A stretch of DNA of 19,685 nt, taken from assembly GCA_029939875.1 (NCBI GenBank), contig JAOZSC010000005.1:1-19685 (forward strand). The letters are read 5' to 3'. The translations under genes and the position numbers were made by a program. This document shows positions 15,118 through 19,685 of this stretch, piece after piece. The stretch's first letter is position 1; the number at the start of each line of letters is the position of its first letter. The DNA comes from Desulfobacterales bacterium. Lineage in GTDB: Bacteria > Desulfobacterota > Desulfobacteria > Desulfobacterales > JAFDCJ01. The notes below the pieces were generated by a model. The model saw only the letters and a list, made by a program, of their open reading frames with translations. It did not search any database and was not told where the DNA came from.

Positions 15118-15195
15118 TTTTTGTATCAGTTGGTTTTTATAGGATACCGGGAATATTTTTAATGATCCATTCAAATTGCTGAACAGGGGGCTTGC

Positions 15196-15624
15196 TTGTC
15201 AACAGGGATTGAACGCAAAAAGATTTTAATTATCGATGATGAAACGGATATGCGGATCTTTCTTTGCAATCTTTTGGGGACCTGCGGCTTTGAGCCCATT
15301 GATGCCGAAGACCGGGTCCAGGGGCTGCAAAAGGCCAAAGCCGAAAAGCCGGATTTGATTATTCTGGACGTGATGATGGCCGGAGAAGCTGGAATCCAGA
15401 TGTACCGTGACTTGAAAAGCGATGAGGCACTTAAAACGGTTCCGGTGATCATGGTTTCGGCCATCGATAAAAAAATATTTTTGCATTATCAAAAAGTTCA
15501 GGCTCTGCCCCAGGCGCCGGAAATTCCGGATCCGGGGGCCTATCTGGAAAAACCCCTGGAGGCCGAGGAACTCATGCAGCTGGTACACCGACTGACGGAA
15601 AAAGATGCCTGCAGCCCGGCCTGA
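15196..15624 (+). CDS. Single-domain response regulator
   Basis: A 142-residue receiver-only protein, first gene after the sigma-54 promoter. D14-D15 form the acidic pocket, D58 is the phospho-acceptor (IILDVMMAGEAG), S88 takes the switch position and K119 is the conserved lysine (YLEKPLEAEEL). An insert between beta-4 and beta-5 (about 92-113, including QALPQAPEIPDPG) makes it longer than CheY. As I recall, receivers of this DVMM/YLEKP type sit beside Hdr-like genes in other Desulfobacterota; this is not checked. The start is TTG 15196, with AGGGGG 5 nt upstream; no ATG lies near the conserved N-terminus. The hdrA gene follows after 21 bp. Confidence 0.9.
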   Translation: MSTGIERKKILIIDDETDMRIFLCNLLGTCGFEPIDAEDRVQGLQKAKAEKPDLIILDVMMAGEAGIQMYRDLKSDEALKTVPVIMVSAIDKKIFLHYQKVQALPQAPEIPDPGAYLEKPLEAEELMQLVHRLTEKDACSPA

Positions 15625-15645
15625 AGGGATAAAAAGGAACCGGCC

Positions 15646-18600
15646 ATGTCGACGAAAATCGGATTTTACATTTGCCATTGCGGTATCAATATTGCCTACC
15701 GGGTGCGTGTGGCCGAGGTGGCGGATTTTGCCCGCAAGCTGCCCAATGTGGTAGTGGCCCGGGATTACAAGTTTATGTGTTCGGACCCGGGCCAGGAGAT
15801 GATCGAAACGGACATCAAACAATACGGTCTGAACCGGGTGGTGGTGGCATCCTGCTCCCCGCGGCTGCACGAGAAGACCTTTCAGAGCGCTTGCCAGCGG
15901 GCCGGGCTCAATGCCTATTTTTTCCAGATGGCTTCCGTACGGGAGCAGGTTTCCTGGGTGACTGAAAACGAAGACGACGCCACGCGCAAGGCCAAAACCC
16001 TGGCAGCGGCGGCCATCAGCCGCGTCAATTACCACAGCGAGCTGGAAACCCGGGAAGTGCCGGTTCACCCGGACATGATGGTGGTCGGTGGCGGCATCGC
16101 AGGTATGCAGGCCGCCCTGGATCTCGGCAATTCCGGTCACAAGGTATACCTGGTGGAAAAGCAGACCACTGTCGGCGGCCACATGCTGCAATTTGACAAA
16201 ACTTTTCCCACCCTTGACTGTGCGGCCTGCATCGGAACCCCGAAAATGGTTGAAGTGGCCCAGAACCCCAACATCGAGCTGCTTTCCTACAGTGAGGTGC
16301 AAGAGGTTTCCGGCTACATCGGCAATTATACCGTCAAGATCCATCGCAAACCGCGTTACATAAAGGAGGGGGTGTGCACCGGCTGCGGGGAGTGCACCAA
16401 AGTTTGCCCGGTTTCCGTACCCAGTGAATGGGATGAGGGCCTGGCGGCACGGACGGCGATCTACCGTTCTTTTCCCCAGGCGGTACCCATCACATTTTGT
16501 ATCGACAAAAAAGACCGGGCGCCGTGCACGGTCACCTGCCCGGCGGGCATCAACGTGCAGGGCTACGTTCAGCTTATCGGCCAGGGGAAATACCGGCAGG
16601 CCGTTGAGCTGATTATGGAACGGCTGCCGCTGCCGGGAGTGCTGGGCCGGGTTTGCCCGCACCCTTGTGAGATGCAGTGCCGGCGTGGGGAAGTCGACAC
16701 ACCGGTGGCCATCCGGGATTTGAAGCGTTTTGTCGCCGACCAGATCAATCCGGATGATCTACCGCTGCCGCAAATCGAAGATCGCGCTGAAAAGGTGGCG
16801 GTGGTAGGCTCCGGTCCGGCCGGGCTGACAGTGGCTTACTATCTGCGGCGCAAGGGATTCCAGGTAACGCTTTTTGAATCCCTGCCGGTGCTTGGAGGCA
16901 TGCTGAGGGTCGGCATCCCGGATTACCGGTTACCACCGGAAATATTAGACCGGGAGATTGATTACATTGTTCGTTTAGGGGTGGAAGTACGCACCGGGGT
17001 GCGGCTGGGCACCGACGTCAGCCTGGAGGATCTTAAGAACCAGGGCTACGGCGCAGTTTTTCTCGGCACAGGCGCTCATGGGTCCATGAAGCTCAATATT
17101 GCCGGCGAATCGCAGACTGACGGGGTTATCGATGCGGTGCAATTTCTAAGACGGGTCAACCTGGGGGATCGCAATGTTCCCGGCCAGCGGGTGGCCATTG
17201 TCGGCGGGGGCAATGTTGCCATCGATGCCGCCCGGGCGGCGTTGCGCCTCGGAGCACAAAATGTCAGCATTGTGTATCGGCGCAGCGAAAGAGAAATGCC
17301 GGCCTATGCTGAAGAGATCCATGACGCCCGTGAGGAAGGCACTGAGTTTTTCTTTCTCACCGCTCCGGTGCAGATCATGACCGAACAAGGACGGGTGCAG
17401 GGGCTTGAATGTATTCGCACCGAGCTGGGGGAGCCGGATGCCAGCGGTCGGCGGCGTCCGGTACCGGTCAAGGGATCCGAGTTTGTGATTGACTGCGATG
17501 CGGTCATTCCGGCCATCGGGCAGAAAGCGGATACCGCCTGGGCGCAGCAGGCGCCCGAGTTGAAGTGGTCGCGCCGGGCGACGCTAATCGTTGATGCCGG
17601 GACCATGCAGTCGTCGATCCCGTATGTATTTGCCGGAGGAGACATGGTTACCGGTCCGGCTTCGGTGATCGAGGCCGTGGCCGCCGGTCACCGGGCGGTT
17701 GAGGCGATCTGTGCTTATCTTGACGGTGAAAATCTCGATATCCTGTCCGGCGGGGCGCAGGATCAGGATGCGCCTGGAAGGGACTGGCGAGAGGTCCCCG
17801 CGGAATTGGCCGCCGGGGCCCGGGTTCAATCCGGCCGCCTCGAACCTTCGGCCAGGGCACAGACCTTTGACGAGGTTGATCGTGGTTTTGATGAGGCCGC
17901 CGCTCATCGGGAGGTCGATCGTTGTCTGAACTGCGGCGTTTGCTGTGAATGCATGCAGTGCGTACAGGTCTGCGAGGCCAAGGCCATTGACCATGACATG
18001 CAGCCCCAGGACCTCGAAGTTAAAGTCGGCAGCATCGTACTGGCCACCGGCTACGATATTTTTGATGCCGCACGTATGAAACAATACGGTTACGGAAAAT
18101 ATCCCAACGTGTTCTCCAGTCTGGAGTTTGAGCGTCTGTCCAACGCCACCGGGCCCACCGGGGGCAGGATTATGATCCGCGACGAAAACGGCGAATTCAC
18201 CCGGGTTCCACGCAGCGTGGCACTGCTGCACTGTGTCGGCAGCCGGGACGTGAACTATCACGAGTACTGCTCCCGGGTATGCTGCATGTACGCTTTGAAG
18301 TACAGCCACCTGATCAAGGAAAAAATTGGTCACGACACCGAGGTCTACGATTTTTATATCGATCAGCGCTGTTTCGGCAAAGGCTACGAGGAGTTTTACC
18401 GCCGCTGCCAGGAGGAAGGCTCCACCTTTATCCGGGGCAAGGTGGCCGAGATCAGTGATCGGGCTGAAAAACCGGAAGAAGAGGGCAAACTGGTGGCCAT
18501 TGCCGAAGACACCCTCCTGGGTTCCAGATTGCGCGTGCCGGTAGACATGGTGGTTTTATGCGTGGCCATTGAAGCCCGTGCGGATGCCGGCGAGGTGGGC

Positions 18601-19056
18601 CGCATTTTCGGGATCAACCTGGGGGCCGACGGGTTCTTCCTGGAAGAACACCCCAAGCTCGGACCACTGAACACGGCCACCGACGGGGTTTTTATCGCCG
18701 GCGCCTGTCAATCGCCCAAAGACATCCCCGACACCGTCGCCCAGGCCTCCGGGGCGGCCGCCAAAGCGCTTTCCCTGGCTACGCGGGGAAAAGTGATCAT
18801 TCCATCGACGATTTCCTGGATCGATCCGGATATCTGCATCGGGTGCCAGACCTGCATCGGTCTGTGCCCGTACAGCGCCATTGAGTTTGATGCCCGCCGG
18901 CAGGTGTCGGTGGTCAACGAGGCTCTGTGCAAAGGTTGCGGCAGCTGTGCGGCCTGCTGCCCCAGCGGTGCGGCCCAGGTGCGTCATTTTAACAAGAAAC
19001 AGCTTTTCGCGGAGTTTGAAGGCATTATGGATGCGCTGGATGCTGTGGGGATGTAA
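15646..19056 (+). CDS. hdrA: HdrA with inserted GltD/NfnB-like NAD(P)H:flavin oxidoreductase module
   Basis: An 1136-residue cytoplasmic iron-sulfur flavoprotein. An N-terminal domain (1-135; FYICHCGINI) precedes the HdrA FAD motif (VVGGGIAG, 146-153). The cluster motif DCAACI follows (191-196; Cys195 sits where the other HdrA has UGA), then 4Fe-4S CTGCGECTKVCP (244-255). From about 285 to 690 lies a GltD-type module: Cys294/298 and RVCPHPCEMQC for its own clusters, FAD site VVGSGPAGL (386-394), NAD(P)H site VAIVGGGNVAIDAAR (516-530) and VFAGGDMVTGPASVIEA. HdrA then resumes with a Cys cluster (760-776), VGSIVLATGY and CVGSRD, and ends with two 4Fe-4S motifs (1064-1074, 1095-1105). The fusion should link NAD(P)H to Hdr electron transfer, possibly with bifurcation (inference). 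AAGGAA precedes the ATG; mvhD lies downstream. Confidence 0.93.
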   Translation: MSTKIGFYICHCGINIAYRVRVAEVADFARKLPNVVVARDYKFMCSDPGQEMIETDIKQYGLNRVVVASCSPRLHEKTFQSACQRAGLNAYFFQMASVREQVSWVTENEDDATRKAKTLAAAAISRVNYHSELETREVPVHPDMMVVGGGIAGMQAALDLGNSGHKVYLVEKQTTVGGHMLQFDKTFPTLDCAACIGTPKMVEVAQNPNIELLSYSEVQEVSGYIGNYTVKIHRKPRYIKEGVCTGCGECTKVCPVSVPSEWDEGLAARTAIYRSFPQAVPITFCIDKKDRAPCTVTCPAGINVQGYVQLIGQGKYRQAVELIMERLPLPGVLGRVCPHPCEMQCRRGEVDTPVAIRDLKRFVADQINPDDLPLPQIEDRAEKVAVVGSGPAGLTVAYYLRRKGFQVTLFESLPVLGGMLRVGIPDYRLPPEILDREIDYIVRLGVEVRTGVRLGTDVSLEDLKNQGYGAVFLGTGAHGSMKLNIAGESQTDGVIDAVQFLRRVNLGDRNVPGQRVAIVGGGNVAIDAARAALRLGAQNVSIVYRRSEREMPAYAEEIHDAREEGTEFFFLTAPVQIMTEQGRVQGLECIRTELGEPDASGRRRPVPVKGSEFVIDCDAVIPAIGQKADTAWAQQAPELKWSRRATLIVDAGTMQSSIPYVFAGGDMVTGPASVIEAVAAGHRAVEAICAYLDGENLDILSGGAQDQDAPGRDWREVPAELAAGARVQSGRLEPSARAQTFDEVDRGFDEAAAHREVDRCLNCGVCCECMQCVQVCEAKAIDHDMQPQDLEVKVGSIVLATGYDIFDAARMKQYGYGKYPNVFSSLEFERLSNATGPTGGRIMIRDENGEFTRVPRSVALLHCVGSRDVNYHEYCSRVCCMYALKYSHLIKEKIGHDTEVYDFYIDQRCFGKGYEEFYRRCQEEGSTFIRGKVAEISDRAEKPEEEGKLVAIAEDTLLGSRLRVPVDMVVLCVAIEARADAGEVGRIFGINLGADGFFLEEHPKLGPLNTATDGVFIAGACQSPKDIPDTVAQASGAAAKALSLATRGKVIIPSTISWIDPDICIGCQTCIGLCPYSAIEFDARRQVSVVNEALCKGCGSCAACCPSGAAQVRHFNKKQLFAEFEGIMDALDAVGM

Positions 19057-19093
19057 TAGGAAGTGGGAATTCGGAAGGCGGAATGCGCTGCGC

Positions 19094-19133
19094 ACAGGTA
19101 CAGGGTGCAAGGTACAAGGTACTGGGTAAAGGG
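19094..19133. repeat. Short GGTACA-type tandem repeat before mvhD
   Basis: Degenerate units of about 7-8 nt (CAGGTACA, GGGTGCAA, GGTACAAGG, TACTGGG) fill the gap between hdrA and mvhD. The same motif recurs after mvhD at 19612-19650, so mvhD is bracketed by the repeats. They have no spacers and no palindromic units, so this is not CRISPR. Confidence 0.6.
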
Positions 19134-19185
19134 AATGGGGAAGGTGGAATTGAAGGAAGAGGCATAGAATTATACGGAGGTTTGC

Positions 19186-19608
19186 ATGGAAGACTTTGAA
19201 CCGACCATCATCGCGTTTGTCTGCAACTGGTGTACGTATACGGCGGCGGACCTGGCGGGAACCTCGCGCCTGAGCTATCCAAAGAATGTGCGCATGATCC
19301 GGGTGATGTGCACCGGTATGGTGGATCCTCAGTATGTGATCAAAGCCCTGCTGGAAGGGGCCGATGCAGTGCTGGTCAGCGGGTGCCACCCGGGAGACTG
19401 CCATTATATCAACGGCAATTTCAAGGCCCGCCGACGCATCAAACTTTTAAAGGAAATTTTGCCGCAGTTCGGCTTTGAGCCCGAACGGCTTCGACTGACG
19501 TGGATCGGAGCCAGCGACGGCATCCAGTTTGCCGAGATCATGCGAGACCTGGTGACCCAGATCAAGGCGCTGGGACCCAACCAGGCCAGGCTGAAGATGG
19601 TGATATAG
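19186..19608 (+). CDS. mvhD: MvhD/FlpD-like electron-transfer subunit (methyl-viologen-reducing hydrogenase delta family)
   Basis: A 140-residue cytoplasmic protein of the family that binds a [2Fe-2S] cluster and passes electrons to the HdrA flavin. The conserved pattern is present: FVCNWCTYTAADLAGTSR (Cys13 and Cys16), RVMCTGMVDP (Cys42), and VSGCHPGDCHYINGN (Cys67 and Cys72). The length matches the family. Strong GGAGG lies 6-9 nt before the ATG. It is 129 bp after the HdrA-GltD gene, separated by a GGTACA repeat, and is most likely in the same operon and complex. Further subunits may lie beyond the window edge. Confidence 0.93.
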   Translation: MEDFEPTIIAFVCNWCTYTAADLAGTSRLSYPKNVRMIRVMCTGMVDPQYVIKALLEGADAVLVSGCHPGDCHYINGNFKARRRIKLLKEILPQFGFEPERLRLTWIGASDGIQFAEIMRDLVTQIKALGPNQARLKMVI

Positions 19609-19611
19609 ATA

Positions 19612-19650
19612 TGGTTCAAGGTACAGGGTACATGGTTCAAGGTACAAGGG
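19612..19650. repeat. Short GGTACA-type tandem repeat after mvhD
   Basis: Units TGGTTCAAGGTACAGGG, then TACATGGTTCAAGGTACAAGG, follow the mvhD stop directly. GGTTCAAGGTACA occurs twice in 30 nt, and the theme equals that at 19094-19133. The remaining bases to the window end show nothing I can assign. Confidence 0.6.
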
Positions 19651-19685
19651 AAGTAGTTGAAAGTGAATCTGTTTCAGAACCTTGA

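Larger units (their letters stand above)
14747..15195. other. 449-bp intergenic control region
   Basis: No convincing gene. It contains a TGTTGCA site cluster (14887-14931), a perfect palindrome (14997-15019), a dyad at 15080-15097 and a -24/-12 promoter (15104-15117), each listed separately. A weak GCCTTT/AAAGGC hairpin (14769-14788) follows the activator gene but has no T-tract, so I do not call it a terminator. The DNA from about 15056 to 15100 is very AT-rich and could be a bending site. Confidence 0.7.

Noticed and set aside
15226..16662. Long open frame on the minus strand (478 codons)
   Set aside because: It lies antisense to the receiver gene and the start of the HdrA-GltD gene, both of which have clear motifs; the frame has no recognisable domain and is a high-GC shadow.
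17584..18333. Minus-strand open frame of 249 codons
   Set aside because: Antisense to the HdrA part of the fusion gene; its product has no recognisable domain. A similar shadow at 18556-19404 crosses two real genes and the repeat between them.
19094..19650. GGTACA repeats as a CRISPR array
   Set aside because: Units are only 7-8 nt, degenerate and without unique spacers, and no cas gene is nearby.

Overview
The window looks like chromosomal DNA of a GC-rich, strictly anaerobic Desulfobacterota (Desulfobacterales-type sulfate reducer or close relative). The reasons are long multi-cluster HdrA flavoproteins with an MvhD subunit, dense sigma-54 two-component regulation, a UGA codon that reads best as selenocysteine in HdrA, and REP-like intergenic palindromes. 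This assignment is inferred from gene content; no rRNA or tRNA gene was seen.

Layout. Left arm (minus strand, 5806 to 1): an NtrC-type sigma-54 response regulator (4394-5806). An intergenic region follows with a textbook -24/-12 promoter (4127-4141) and two matching palindromes upstream of it. Then comes an apparent operon: response regulator (3364-4053), GAF histidine kinase (2067-3305), single-domain receiver (1690-2070) and an HdrA (1-1649, running off the window). The HdrA frame is interrupted by one TGA at the conserved cluster cysteine, followed by a SECIS-like hairpin. Middle (plus strand, 6035-10980): a YbhGFSR-type ABC-2 exporter with a periplasmic adaptor, two ATPases (a split YbhF) and two permeases. 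Then about 450 bp of intergenic DNA with a REP doublet and other repeats.

Right arm (plus strand, 11437-19608): a receiver-PAS-histidine kinase; a PAS-PAS-sigma-54 activator; a second intergenic region with a -24/-12 promoter (15104-15117) and TGTTGCA-type palindromes; a receiver protein; a 1136-residue HdrA with a complete GltD/NfnB-like NAD(P)H:flavin module inserted in it; and an MvhD subunit.

How the parts fit. The two arms repeat one plan: sigma-54 activator, enhancer palindromes, -24/-12 promoter, response regulator, large HdrA. The left HdrA appears to use selenocysteine where the right HdrA uses cysteine. A reasonable inference is that the cell switches between two HdrA-based electron-transfer (possibly flavin-bifurcating) complexes according to cytoplasmic redox state or nutrients, using soluble kinases and, on the right, a Cys-rich PAS sensor. 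No HdrB or HdrC gene lies inside the window.
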